From contig URVB01000018.1 in the NCBI GenBank assembly GCA_900551075.1, forward strand, positions 1-60,719: DNA of 60,719 bases, read 5' to 3'. The notes beneath the pieces are model-generated. The model did no database searches, was not told the origin of the DNA, and saw only the letters and a list, made by a program, of their open reading frames with translations. Source of the DNA: an uncultured Blautia sp. Its GTDB lineage: Bacteria > Bacillota > Clostridia > Lachnospirales > Lachnospiraceae. Position numbers and translations under genes: made by a program. Within the stretch, counting starts at the first letter, position 1. The number at the start of each line of letters is the position of its first letter. This document shows positions 16,824 to 25,917 of this stretch, in pieces.

Positions 16824-18779
16824 CTATTTTAAATAAATTTCAAATTCTTTTGGTGCATCGCATATTTTAATAAATTCAACAGGGTCCTCAAGCAGCTTCA
16901 CTTTCTCTATTTTTAATTTTTTATCTGTAGTTAATCCCTCCATCCAATGATATTTTAATATGATGTCTCCTCCTGAACACTCATTTACATAAATGTGATT
17001 ATAATCTGCCTCAACGATTCCTGTTCCATTCAAAATATACGATGGCTCTTGTTCTACTTCGTATAGCCACACCTCATCAAATGTCTTTACTTTTTTCAAA
17101 TATCCCGGAAATTTATCGAAATATTCTTTTGCCTCCGGCCGGGATGCTATTAACCATTTTATATTGTATGTCTCAAAATAATCCTCTAATTCCTGTAAAT
17201 CAATTGTGTCCATCTTTCTTTCAAATAGTATCATAGGAATATCACTCTCATTTGCTAATTGAGTAAACTCTACAAAATCCAAATGCATACCCGTATAATA
17301 GTGTTCCATAAATATATCATCTCTGGGGCCGCCTATAAATTCTCTATCCACAAGCAACGGTAAAACGGGTTCATAATTCATAAAAAACCAATTTTCCTGT
17401 TCCTTTTCCATAGGAGACCAAATACTTTCTATTAATATGCGGCCTTCTTTGCTGGTATTTTCGCTTAACCATTGAATCAGTTCTTCTGATGATGTATTGT
17501 CATCTATATGATGACACAAATTACGTGAATAAAACCACGCAATAGGATTTGTCTCATTAGAGGCCCCCGATATACCGGTAACCAGAAGCATTGGTATTGC
17601 TACACTTAAACTTAACATTGTTATCTTCAAAACTTTAAACCTCTTGATATTGGAAAGAAATTTAAAATTACCGATACTGCTAATGATTCCTAATGCCGCC
17701 GGAAATGCCATATACTGAAACATATTTACATGATATCTTAATGGAATTAACATACGGGTTAACGGTGTATATCTGCCAAACATTCCCAGCAAAAAATACA
17801 TCAATATTGTTATCATGAAAAAATATCGTAACTTTTGATCGCATTCGCTGCTATTTTTTATGCACTTAATGCCTCTTCTTAAAAATAATAAAATTACTAT
17901 TAACCCCGGTACAAAAACCAACGCCATGACTGACCACATTAAAAAATCAATAATACTACCCTGATTCACATAATCTCGTGACACAGTAGAATAATGGATA
18001 AACTTTATCAGCGGTACAATCCAAAAACTATTTGCCATAACTACAGCTATACCAACACCTATTAAACTGATATGTACATAACGAGGTTGATTCCTGAAAT
18101 ACAAAAGGTAAAGTATTATTCCTGGTATGCCGATAACCACGGCAGAATATATATGCAGCAATAATGCGATAGATGATAAAATCCAAATGCCTATTAGCGT
18201 CTTTACTCTTCTGTGTTGTAAATACTGATATAATAGCGACAATATATATATCGCCAAATAAGACACAAAAACATAGCAATATGTACCTGTTACTAACATT
18301 ACGCGCATATAAGGCATCGTAACCCAAAATATCATTTGAAATATTAGAACCAATGAGCTTGTCTTTTTATCAAACTTCCAATTTCTGGCTGCAAAATAGG
18401 TTAAGCAAGGTCCGACAATAAAGGTTATATATAAAAATATCTTGAAGAAAATAACACTGTTTAAGCCCATTTTACTTATTATATATGTAAACAGTTCCAT
18501 TCCTTTATTATCTACATCACAAACTGCATTTTCAGGATGTCCCGCCATCCAAAAAGGATCATACCCCCATGACTTTCCATTATCATCCATGTATTCCGAA
18601 AATGTATTCCAGTGATAATAATGAAACATATAATCATTATTATTTATAGGCCGCTCATCAAATACACATTGTATCGGCAAAAATTTTATTACGAATAATA
18701 TAAATATAACTAATGAAATATAGAGAACCTTATTTTCTTTTATATTATGCATGATTCTATTTTTTGCATTTCTCATCAA
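16824..18779 (-). CDS. large GT-C-like membrane protein (PTPS-related/YfhO-like)
   Basis: A 651-residue protein with about ten or more membrane helices (residues ~15-420) and a C-terminal extracytoplasmic domain. Early signature: a loop with NNNDYMFHYYHW and DPFWMAGHPENAVCDVDNKG, the pattern of the 6-pyruvoyl-tetrahydropterin-synthase-related membrane family, which has a GT-C-like fold. Such proteins are suspected glycosyltransferases that use polyprenyl donors. Its 3' neighbour is the ferredoxin; its 5' end overlaps the FAD oxidoreductase gene by 23 bases. With the ArnT-like gene, this gives the operon two candidate extracytoplasmic transferases. Function inferred from topology only. Confidence 0.8.
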   Translation of the reverse strand: MMRNAKNRIMHNIKENKVLYISLVIFILFVIKFLPIQCVFDERPINNNDYMFHYYHWNTFSEYMDDNGKSWGYDPFWMAGHPENAVCDVDNKGMELFTYIISKMGLNSVIFFKIFLYITFIVGPCLTYFAARNWKFDKKTSSLVLIFQMIFWVTMPYMRVMLVTGTYCYVFVSYLAIYILSLLYQYLQHRRVKTLIGIWILSSIALLLHIYSAVVIGIPGIILYLLYFRNQPRYVHISLIGVGIAVVMANSFWIVPLIKFIHYSTVSRDYVNQGSIIDFLMWSVMALVFVPGLIVILLFLRRGIKCIKNSSECDQKLRYFFMITILMYFLLGMFGRYTPLTRMLIPLRYHVNMFQYMAFPAALGIISSIGNFKFLSNIKRFKVLKITMLSLSVAIPMLLVTGISGASNETNPIAWFYSRNLCHHIDDNTSSEELIQWLSENTSKEGRILIESIWSPMEKEQENWFFMNYEPVLPLLVDREFIGGPRDDIFMEHYYTGMHLDFVEFTQLANESDIPMILFERKMDTIDLQELEDYFETYNIKWLIASRPEAKEYFDKFPGYLKKVKTFDEVWLYEVEQEPSYILNGTGIVEADYNHIYVNECSGGDIILKYHWMEGLTTDKKLKIEKVKLLEDPVEFIKICDAPKEFEIYLK

Positions 18780-20190
18780 CTTCCCACCCTTTCTCCAAAT
18801 ACCTCTCTTTTTTATTAATTTTTTCTATGTCATAATGATGCCCTGTTAAATTCAAGGCAGCTTTTATACCTGTTTCGATGCAATGATCCATATTATAATA
18901 TTGAAAGCGTCCCGTTCTGCCTATCATTTCTAAATTTCCAATATTTTTTTGAATATAATCCAATATTCTTTTTCTATTATCACGGTACCCCATATGATAT
19001 ATAGGATATGCATATCTTTCGCGAGTCACAGTCGTAGACAGTATATTCTTTATATTTAAAATATCTAACAGCTTCAATTCCTCAATGGCCAATTCGCCTA
19101 ATTGGGTATCTGACATATTCCATAATTCATCCCTGTAAAAGCACGGATATTCAATGATAAGACTTGTCTTTCCTTTGGGAACCAGGTTTTTACTCCAATT
19201 CTGAGGTGCATGAATTCTTGTCATTTTAACCCTTCTGTCTTGTATATATAGCCAGGTATCTTCTATCGCTATTTCCTGGTCAATAAATACGGCCACCACA
19301 ACAATACTTCTGTATCGCAATTGTTTTGCCGCCCTCAATATATCTTCCGGGACCTTTGGGCTAATCAGTTCTATTAATCGGGTAAGCGGTATACTGGAAA
19401 GAACATGTTCAACTTTTATTTCTTCCCTATTATCTTTATTACCAACCACTACACTCTCTACTCTTCCTCCCCTCACTTTAATTTCTTTCACTTCTGAATT
19501 AACTTTGATATTTTCCTTTCCTATTTTCTCCACTAACTGATAACTGAATTCTCCTATTCCAAAATTGCAATACATAAAAGAATCAATTAACGAAACCGGT
19601 TTATTTTTAGTCTTAATAAAAATATTTTTTATTGCCTCAAAAACTGACATTTCTTTTATTCTCTGAGCAGCCCAATCTTTAGAAATGTCCTGACATGGTA
19701 TTCCCCATACTTTTTCTGTATAATTTTTAAAAAAGATTTTATACAATTCCCGCCCAAATCGGCTTACCAACCACTCCTCTACGTTACCAATCTCTTTCTT
19801 TCTTATTTGATAATTAAAGATTGCAAATACATATCCAATCATAATTTTCAAACCCTGATATGGATTTATTTTTGTTATAACGTCAGACAACTTCAAAGGA
19901 TAAGAAAAATATTTACTGTTGTAATAAATCCTGCTTTTTCTATTTACCCATATCAATTCATCACCCGTTATCTTCTTAAAGTATTCTGAAATTACCTTAT
20001 TGTTAGAAAAAAACCTATGCCCTCCTAAATCAAACTTAAACTCCCCTGCTGAATACGTTTTTGCTAATCCCCCAACCTTCCCGTTCTGCTCAACAACAAC
20101 CACATCAACTCCTCTTTCCATTAATATCTGGGCTGATGATAATCCGGATATTCCTGCTCCTAAAATACATACTCCATAATCCTCTTTCAT
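18757..20190 (-). CDS. FAD-dependent oxidoreductase, protoporphyrinogen oxidase/UGM-like
   Basis: A 477-residue flavoprotein and the first gene of the operon. The ATG at 20188-20190 is preferred (GAGGGA 9 bases upstream); a GTG seven codons earlier is possible. CILGAGISGLSSAQIL at residues 7-22 is the dinucleotide-binding motif, GGHRFFSNNKVISEYF follows, and the C-terminal YYNMDHCIETGIKAA closes the FAD site. The overall pattern resembles the branch that includes UDP-galactopyranose mutase-like and protoporphyrinogen-oxidase-like proteins often found in glycan clusters. It could reduce, isomerise or desaturate a sugar or isoprenoid chain. Confidence 0.88.
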   Translation of the reverse strand: MKEDYGVCILGAGISGLSSAQILMERGVDVVVVEQNGKVGGLAKTYSAGEFKFDLGGHRFFSNNKVISEYFKKITGDELIWVNRKSRIYYNSKYFSYPLKLSDVITKINPYQGLKIMIGYVFAIFNYQIRKKEIGNVEEWLVSRFGRELYKIFFKNYTEKVWGIPCQDISKDWAAQRIKEMSVFEAIKNIFIKTKNKPVSLIDSFMYCNFGIGEFSYQLVEKIGKENIKVNSEVKEIKVRGGRVESVVVGNKDNREEIKVEHVLSSIPLTRLIELISPKVPEDILRAAKQLRYRSIVVVAVFIDQEIAIEDTWLYIQDRRVKMTRIHAPQNWSKNLVPKGKTSLIIEYPCFYRDELWNMSDTQLGELAIEELKLLDILNIKNILSTTVTRERYAYPIYHMGYRDNRKRILDYIQKNIGNLEMIGRTGRFQYYNMDHCIETGIKAALNLTGHHYDIEKINKKERYLEKGWEVDEKCKK

Positions 20191-20218
20191 AATCTGATTC
20201 CCTCTTCCCACAAATGAA

Positions 20219-20246
20219 ATTGTATTTTACACACTATCCAAGCCAA
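20219..20246 (-). promoter_or_regulatory. weak candidate promoter of the 16-kb operon
   Basis: Minus strand TTGGCT (20241-20246) and TACAAT (20219-20224), 16 bases apart, about 29 bases before the first start codon. The boxes are imperfect. The surrounding 20191-20415 sequence contains no gene and is very AT-rich, with GGGGGGAA tracts upstream. No clear operator was found. Confidence 0.3.
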
Positions 20247-20415
20247 AATATAATTCCCCCCTTATATTCTTTTTGGAAAACCTGTCATTGCTTATTCCTG
20301 ATTTTAACCTATTTTTCTACATTTTCTGCCCTATTTCGCATAATTCATCTGTTATGTTTGCAAAATTATATAGGCCGCCGCATTGCTTTCGGGACAGAGC
20401 GAAGTACTTTGACAT

Positions 20416-20442
20416 AAAAAAAAGCGGACCGTAATGGTCCGC
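20416..20442 (-). terminator. terminator after the CarD-family gene
   Basis: Seven-base GC-rich stem (GCGGACC at 20424-20430, GGTCCGC at 20436-20442) followed on the minus strand by eight T at 20416-20423. It insulates the upstream CarD gene from the operon below. Confidence 0.85.
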
Positions 20443-20460
20443 CCTGCTTCTGTTCGTCTC

Positions 20461-20973
20461 TTATGCTTTCTGTTTTCTTTTCATTCTCACCGTAATATAA
20501 TGCTCCATCCTGTTCTTCGGTATGCCAAGAAGCAAGGATAATTCGGAATACAGATTTTCTTCCGCAAGCCTCAGATACCGCTCATCTACAGCAGTCACCT
20601 TTTTTCTCTGAGATAGCCGTTCCTTTTTGCGTATATAAATGGTCTTGATAATACGAATCAGTTCCCTGCACTCACAGCTCCTGATACATTCCTTATATTT
20701 TTCTTCCCGAAGCTTATCGTCCGCAACCCCCAGTACCTCAATATCCGGTATTTCCTCGATCAGATTTTCAGCTTCCTCCTTCGACATCATTCTTCGCATG
20801 ACCATCTTATGATTATCCACAGGAGTAAAAATTTTACCTTCTGCCTGTCCATCGGGACGAAGAATATAATATAAGCGGTTCTTTGGGATTCCCTCCATAT
20901 CCATGGTTGTTACGCCCATAACCCGGCAGATCCCTGTATTTCCATAAACAATGTAATCTCCTGTTTCAAACAT
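20461..20973 (-). CDS. CarD/CdnL-family transcription regulator
   Basis: A 170-residue RNA polymerase-binding protein. The N-terminal Tudor-like domain is clear (FETGDYIVYGNTGICRVMGV, residues 2-21), followed by the basic/acidic helical C-terminal domain (KYKECIRSCECRELIRIIKT). The start at 20971-20973 puts the family motif at the N-terminus; a frame extending 16 codons upstream lacks a better site. CarD proteins of Firmicutes bind the beta subunit and tune initiation at rRNA and stress promoters. Alone between two terminator-like hairpins, so probably monocistronic. Confidence 0.88.
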   Translation of the reverse strand: MFETGDYIVYGNTGICRVMGVTTMDMEGIPKNRLYYILRPDGQAEGKIFTPVDNHKMVMRRMMSKEEAENLIEEIPDIEVLGVADDKLREEKYKECIRSCECRELIRIIKTIYIRKKERLSQRKKVTAVDERYLRLAEENLYSELSLLLGIPKNRMEHYITVRMKRKQKA

Positions 20974-21332
20974 GCTTCCACATCCTTTCCAAACTAACCT
21001 CTGCGTTTCCATATAGAGCACTTCCTATCCCGCATGTAAGGCCAAGAGAACTTTCCTTTTACGAGATAAGAAACTCCCTGCCGAATAGAGCATCCGGAGC
21101 AAGGAGTTTGTTCTTGTACATATTATAGCATTCTTTATGGGGTTTCGCAAAAGAAAAGTCCCCCGCATCTGCAAGTTCGTGAAAAATATGCAAAATACAG
21201 CCAAGGCTATTTTGTGCAAATTGCACATACCGATATTTCCTCACACCCTCTCTGTATGATCCGTGATTCTCATAACAGATCATGCCGCACAAAATCAGTC
21301 CCATCAAACTGTATTCTATGCGGCATTCCTTT
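20974..21332. other. intergenic stretch with hairpins, no supported gene
   Basis: Two overlapping minus-strand frames of 67 and 82 codons exist here, but neither has a ribosome binding site or recognisable motif. An inverted repeat AAACTCC/GGAGTTT (21071-21077 and 21103-21109) with a modest T-rich minus-strand tail may terminate the SPFH/ribbon-helix-helix transcript. A wider repeat TGCCGCA/TGCGGCA spans 21283-21325. Confidence 0.35.
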
Positions 21333-21518
21333 TTACCCGTCCGTGTCTTTATGAGATTTTTTTCTGTGCTTCACGCATTCTGTCAGAAGATATTCGATCT
21401 GACCGTTAAGCGAACGGAAATCATCCTCCGCCCACTGCGCAAGCTCATTATAAAGGGAGGCAGACACCCGCAACGGAATCTGTTTCTTCGCTTTTTCTTT
21501 TACTTTGGAATCAGCCAT
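21333..21518 (-). CDS. ribbon-helix-helix (Arc-like) DNA-binding protein
   Basis: A 61-residue basic protein. Residues ~14-20 (IPLRVSA) form the beta strand and ~20-50 the two helices (LYNELAQWAEDDFRSLNGQI) of an Arc/MetJ-type fold. It is 17 bases downstream of the SPFH gene, a pairing I know from other Clostridia. The promoter of the pair carries two identical palindromes one helical turn apart, a typical layout for ribbon-helix-helix dimers, so autoregulation is likely. The family is clear from sequence; the target is inferred. Confidence 0.82.
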   Translation of the reverse strand: MADSKVKEKAKKQIPLRVSASLYNELAQWAEDDFRSLNGQIEYLLTECVKHRKKSHKDTDG

Positions 21519-21534
21519 CCGCCGCCCTCCTTAC

Positions 21535-22545
21535 TTAATAAATCGATCCGCTGTTGACGATTGGCTGTGCATCTTTGTTTCCGCACAAGACTACCAAAAG
21601 ATTGCTGACCATAGCTGCCTTGCGCTCTTCATCCAGCTCCACGATCTGATTCTCACTCAACTGCTGCAGCGCCATTTCCACCATACTGACCGCACCTTCC
21701 ACAATCTTCTGACGGGCATCAATGATTGCGGCTGCCTGCTGTCTCTGCAGCATTGCCGATGCAATCTCCGGTGCATACGCCAGGTGAGTGATACGTACAT
21801 CCAGAATCTCGATTCCGGCTTCCATAACCTTTCTCTGTAATTCCTTCTGCATGATATCCGCAATTTCCTGACTGCTGCCCCGCAGCGTCTTCTCATCCGC
21901 TCCATCGTTTGCATCGTACGGATAATTTCGTGCGGCATTTCTGGTAATGGCATCACACTGAATGGACAAGAATTCTTTATAATTCTCAACATTCAAAACT
22001 GCTTTTGTGGCATTCTTCACCTTCCAGATGACAATGGTTCCGATTTCCACCGGATTTCCCAGCTCATCGTTGACCTTCTGGCGTTTATTGTCCAGCGTCA
22101 TGGTTTTTAAAGAAACCTTCTTTGACGCCGATGACTGTCCCAGGTTGATATTTACTGCCAGCTCCTTCCCTCCAGCCTCTTTCTGCGTTGCTTCCCTCTG
22201 TCCTGCTGTCGGATTGATCGCCGTACAAAACGGAACTACCCAATAAAACCCTGCTTCATACAGAGTTCCATAATAATTACCGAACAGGGTCAATACCAGT
22301 GCCTCATTCGGATGAATGATCTTCAGTCCGCACATCATAATGATCCCGGCAATTTCCAGCAACGCGCCCAAATTAATAGTCACTGCCAAAATCACACCTG
22401 CTGCCGGAAGGCTCCTGCTCATGTAAATACTCCCGGCAACAATAACCAGAATTCCTACCAGCATGACGAGCACCGATACAATCAGCATCAACATCCCTGA
22501 AGCTGCTTTTAAAACCTTTTCTTCCTCAATCTTTTCTTTTCTCAT
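21535..22545 (-). CDS. SPFH/band-7 domain membrane protein
   Basis: A 336-residue protein with two hydrophobic segments (residues ~15-40 and ~48-72) followed by the SPFH domain (IIHPNEALVLTLFGNYYGTL, then GFYWVVPF) and a helical region with LRGSSQEIADIMQKELQRKV. It belongs to the stomatin/prohibitin-like scaffold family, which oligomerises on the membrane. The start has AAGGAGG upstream. It forms a two-gene operon with a ribbon-helix-helix protein, unusual because band-7 proteins are more often paired with NfeD. A role in membrane organisation is the family inference. Confidence 0.9.
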   Translation of the reverse strand: MRKEKIEEEKVLKAASGMLMLIVSVLVMLVGILVIVAGSIYMSRSLPAAGVILAVTINLGALLEIAGIIMMCGLKIIHPNEALVLTLFGNYYGTLYEAGFYWVVPFCTAINPTAGQREATQKEAGGKELAVNINLGQSSASKKVSLKTMTLDNKRQKVNDELGNPVEIGTIVIWKVKNATKAVLNVENYKEFLSIQCDAITRNAARNYPYDANDGADEKTLRGSSQEIADIMQKELQRKVMEAGIEILDVRITHLAYAPEIASAMLQRQQAAAIIDARQKIVEGAVSMVEMALQQLSENQIVELDEERKAAMVSNLLVVLCGNKDAQPIVNSGSIY

Positions 22546-22576
22546 CTCTATATCCTCCTTTGGATAGTAATCAATA

Positions 22577-22595
22577 TGATATCATTTTGATATCA
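22577..22595. promoter_or_regulatory. twin palindromic operators of the SPFH operon
   Basis: Two perfect TGATATCA octamers at 22577-22584 and 22588-22595 begin 11 bases apart and lie directly downstream of the -10 box. This is a classic arrangement for cooperative binding of ribbon-helix-helix dimers; the Arc-like gene of the same operon is the obvious candidate. Confidence 0.65.
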
Positions 22596-22597
22596 AC

Positions 22598-22626
22598 ATC
22601 ATACATCCATAGAGGAAGATTGTCAA
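22598..22626 (-). promoter_or_regulatory. promoter of the SPFH operon
   Basis: TTGACA (22621-22626) and TATGAT (22598-22603) on the minus strand with 17-base spacing. Confidence 0.75.
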
Positions 22627-22650
22627 GACAAATCAGAGCACATAAATTCC

Positions 22651-25419
22651 TTAATTCAAATCCTCCGGCTTCCTTCTGCCGAGTCTCACTGCCTCCATAT
22701 CCCGAGCCAGTTTCTCATCAATCTGATCAAAAAGATAATTCCGGCTGCTCCGGCGCTGCTGTCGCCATTCCTGCCGCATGGTCTTCATCGTTTCTTCAAT
22801 CTCCAGTTTTAATCCCCGGGCTGAAATCCGGTTTGCCCCCTGCCCCAGAATGATCACCTGCTCCAGGCGGTCAGAAGTCGCTACCGTCACCTGATACTGC
22901 CGGCCAATTTTGTGAACCGTCTTCTCTATATACTGATCTGCTGTCTCAGCCTCTTTCGTATATACCACATAAATATTATGGTACGGAATGATCTCTTCCG
23001 CGTGTCCCTCCACCTTATAGGCATCAAAGACCAAAATCAGCGTGCATTTTTTATATCCCTGATAATTACTCAGAATATCCATAAGCTTATCACAGGCAGC
23101 ATGGATATCTGCCTGTGCAAGCTCCTTCAGTTCCTCCCATGCAAACACAATGTTATAACCGTCTACCAGCAGATATTCCTCCTGCTTCCCTTGTTTTGGA
23201 ACATGCCTTCCGTAATCAGAAGAAGCATGGATCACTCTTTTTTGGAATGCATTCCGCTCCCTCTTCACAGGTCCGAAGGTCCTCTCAAAAATCGCCAGCA
23301 GCTCCTTCTCGTCCTCATAGGTTCCGCTGTAGCCGCTGCCTGAAGAGAAGGTACGGGAGTCTCCTGAAGATATCTTCCTTCCGGGCTTCTCCTCAGACTC
23401 ATCTTTCCACACATCCGAAGCTACGGCCTGGCTTTCCAGATGCATATATTCCTCCACCGTATCCCAGTGAACCACAAATCCGGCTCCATGAGCACAAAAC
23501 ACGGAGCCGGTGGGATTCTCCATATCCCGTTCGGAATCATATCCTATACGCTCTACCACAGCCTCCTGATTCCGGCAGGGTGCATAGCCCTTCAGATTAC
23601 AAAATAGCCTTCCCTGCCCTCTTGTATAAGAGACTACCTGATTCTGATAATCGCGCATTTCTGCAACAGGCGCCGTTCCCGTAAGCACGGATACGTCTCC
23701 CTCCAACTGCGGAGTCCCGAAGGTTCCCTGCATCTTCTGAATATCGGTCATTGCACGCCCGATGGTTTCTCCCGGAACCTCCAGCCGGAACTCATAGTAT
23801 GGCTCCAGCAATACACTTTTGGCCTTTTTTAGTCCCTGACGCACAGCCCGATAGGTTGCCTGACGAAAATCACCGCCCTCCGTGTGTTTCTGGTGTGCAC
23901 GCCCTGTCAGAAGCGTGATCTGCATATCTGTTATGGCAGAACCTGTCAGCACTCCGCGATGCTCCTTTTCCTCCAAATGCGTAAGAATCAGCCGCTGCCA
24001 GTTTCTGTCCAGCACATCCTCACTGCAGGAGGTAAAAAACTGCAAACCGCTGCCCGGCTCTCCCGGCTCCAGCAGCAAATGGACTTCCGCATAATGGCGC
24101 AGCGGTTCAAAATGTCCCACACCCTCTACGGGCCCGGTAATGGTTTCCTTATAGACAATGTTTCCTGCTCCAAATTCCACAGCCACATGGAAACGTTCCC
24201 AGATCAGGCTTTTCAGTATTTCAATCTGCACCTCTCCCATAAGCTGGGCATGAATTTCCCCAAGCTGCTCATCCCAGACAATATGAAGCTGCGGCTCTTC
24301 TTCCTCTAACTGGCGCAGCTTCAGCAGCATCTGATGTACATCACAGTCCGGCGGAAGCTGAATCTGATAATTCAGGACAGGCTCCAAAACAGGCATATCG
24401 GATTCAGTTTCTATCCCAAGTCCCTGTCCCGGATAGGTTTTGGTAAGTCCTGTCACCGCACAGACGGTTCCTGCCTCCGCTTCCGGCACAGCCTCATATT
24501 TTGCCCCGGAATAAATACGAATCTGATCTGCTTTTTCCTCCCATATTTCTTCTTCACTCCCCTGACGGCCGGGAGTCCCTCCTGATTTCTGATTCGTCAG
24601 AAGTGCCTTTACCTTCAGGCTTCCCCCGGTGACCTTCAGATACGTCAGGCGATTCCCCTGTTCATCACGAGCGACCTTATAGACCTTTGCCCCGAATTCC
24701 TCCGGATAAACAGGAAATGCCGTATACTTCCCGACACCTCCCAGAAATTCCTCCACTCCTGTCATCTTAAGTGCAGAGCCAAAATAACAGGGGAAGACTT
24801 TTCGTTTAATAATCAAACGGGCAATTTCCGCATCCTCCACCGTCCCTGTTTCCAGATACTTTTCCAGGAGGCTTTCACTGCACATAGCCAAATTCTCCTG
24901 AAATACATCCTGAGCCTGTCCGGGATCAAAATCCACGCAGTTCTCGTCCAAATGCTTTCTTAAATCACTAAGAAGGGCACTGCGATCCGTGCCCTCCTGA
25001 TCCATTTTATTTATAAATAAAAATACAGGTATCCGGTAACGCGCCAACAGTCTCCATAAAGTCATTGTGTGGCTCTGCACTCCTTCCGCTCCGTTAATTA
25101 CCAGAACCGCATAATCCAAAACCTGCAGGGTACGCTCCATTTCCGCCGAAAAATCCACGTGCCCCGGCGTATCCAGAAGCGTAATCTTCCTGTCTCCCAC
25201 CTCCAGCACTGCCTGCTTGGAAAAGATGGTAATCCCCCGTTCCCGTTCCAACTCAAAAATATCTAAAAAGGCATCTCCATGATCCACACGCCCCATTTTT
25301 CTGATTTTGCCGCAAAGATACAAAAGTCCCTCCGAAAGAGTGGTCTTTCCCGCATCCACATGAGCCAGCAAACCCGCACAAATATGTTTTACCGGCTTCT
25401 TCTCTGCCTGATCGCCCAT
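22651..25419 (-). CDS. TetO/EF-G-like translational GTPase fused to a NYN nuclease domain
   Basis: A 922-residue protein of two parts. Residues 1 to ~650 are an EF-G-like GTPase of the ribosomal-protection type: AHVDAGKTTL (P-loop, residues 19-28), DTPGHVDF and NKMD, then the II-V domain order. From ~746 on lies a YacP/Rae1-like NYN domain (LLVDGYNIVFAW, LILVFDAYKV, ATSDRLEQVI), ending in a basic helical tail. The two are joined by a ~95-residue linker. Rae1 cleaves mRNA in the ribosomal A site, so a ribosome-targeting GTPase and such a nuclease make mechanistic sense together. AGGAGG precedes the start. It should not be called a tetracycline resistance gene without testing. Confidence 0.9.
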   Translation of the reverse strand: MGDQAEKKPVKHICAGLLAHVDAGKTTLSEGLLYLCGKIRKMGRVDHGDAFLDIFELERERGITIFSKQAVLEVGDRKITLLDTPGHVDFSAEMERTLQVLDYAVLVINGAEGVQSHTMTLWRLLARYRIPVFLFINKMDQEGTDRSALLSDLRKHLDENCVDFDPGQAQDVFQENLAMCSESLLEKYLETGTVEDAEIARLIIKRKVFPCYFGSALKMTGVEEFLGGVGKYTAFPVYPEEFGAKVYKVARDEQGNRLTYLKVTGGSLKVKALLTNQKSGGTPGRQGSEEEIWEEKADQIRIYSGAKYEAVPEAEAGTVCAVTGLTKTYPGQGLGIETESDMPVLEPVLNYQIQLPPDCDVHQMLLKLRQLEEEEPQLHIVWDEQLGEIHAQLMGEVQIEILKSLIWERFHVAVEFGAGNIVYKETITGPVEGVGHFEPLRHYAEVHLLLEPGEPGSGLQFFTSCSEDVLDRNWQRLILTHLEEKEHRGVLTGSAITDMQITLLTGRAHQKHTEGGDFRQATYRAVRQGLKKAKSVLLEPYYEFRLEVPGETIGRAMTDIQKMQGTFGTPQLEGDVSVLTGTAPVAEMRDYQNQVVSYTRGQGRLFCNLKGYAPCRNQEAVVERIGYDSERDMENPTGSVFCAHGAGFVVHWDTVEEYMHLESQAVASDVWKDESEEKPGRKISSGDSRTFSSGSGYSGTYEDEKELLAIFERTFGPVKRERNAFQKRVIHASSDYGRHVPKQGKQEEYLLVDGYNIVFAWEELKELAQADIHAACDKLMDILSNYQGYKKCTLILVFDAYKVEGHAEEIIPYHNIYVVYTKEAETADQYIEKTVHKIGRQYQVTVATSDRLEQVIILGQGANRISARGLKLEIEETMKTMRQEWRQQRRSSRNYLFDQIDEKLARDMEAVRLGRRKPEDLN

Positions 25420-25573
25420 GAAAACGCCTCCTTCCGTGAATACTAATTAAAATATAAGTATATCACAAAAGGGGGTAATAGTCGAGATGCCATTTTACAG
25501 CAAATGAACCAATGTCATTTAACTTCCAAAATTGACAGCCAATTCCAGTCTTTTGCTTTGCCATGGGATTTCC

Positions 25574-25825
25574 TCAATCAACGCCGCTCCCGGCAAAGCC
25601 GGAGATCAGGACAAAATCATAGTTGCCGTCCTCCTCATGAACATCACCCACCCGATAGAGAGTCAGCGTTCCGCCGGACACGGCTTTACCCTGGTATTTC
25701 ATTGTAACCGAAATCGCCCCTTCTCTGGTCAGGTCGGCCACATCATGGGCAAACGCGGTCACGCTGAGTGTGTAAAGCAGGACAGCCGCTGCCAAAAGAG
25801 CCGCTGCATATTTTTTTAGCTTCAT
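25574..25825 (-). pseudogene. 5' fragment of a conjugative-element pilin-like surface protein
   Basis: The first 83 residues of a secreted protein: signal peptide with KLKK start, hydrophobic core and a cleavage region around AFA-HD (residue ~26), then ISVTMKYQGKAVSGGTLTLY and RVGDV, as in SpaA-like surface proteins carried by gut-Firmicute conjugative transposons. After ISGFAGSG the frame ends abruptly and the following DNA is unrelated, so the gene was cut by a deletion or insertion. The family is recognised by pattern; the fragment is probably non-functional. Confidence 0.65.
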
Positions 25826-25917
25826 AGGTCACTTCCTCCTCATTTCCTGTGCCGCCCTTTTACCAAAAGAACACAGGTGCGCGATAAGCTCGCGGCAATG
25901 ACTAACAACAGTGATGG

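Noticed and set aside
21025..21307. Overlapping minus-strand frames upstream of the CarD gene
   Set aside because: No ribosome binding site, no recognisable motif and part of the sequence forms an inverted repeat.
22651..25419. Calling the TetO-like GTPase a tetracycline resistance gene
   Set aside because: The C-terminal nuclease fusion, the chromosomal context and general sequence pattern differ from mobile tet genes; resistance cannot be inferred.
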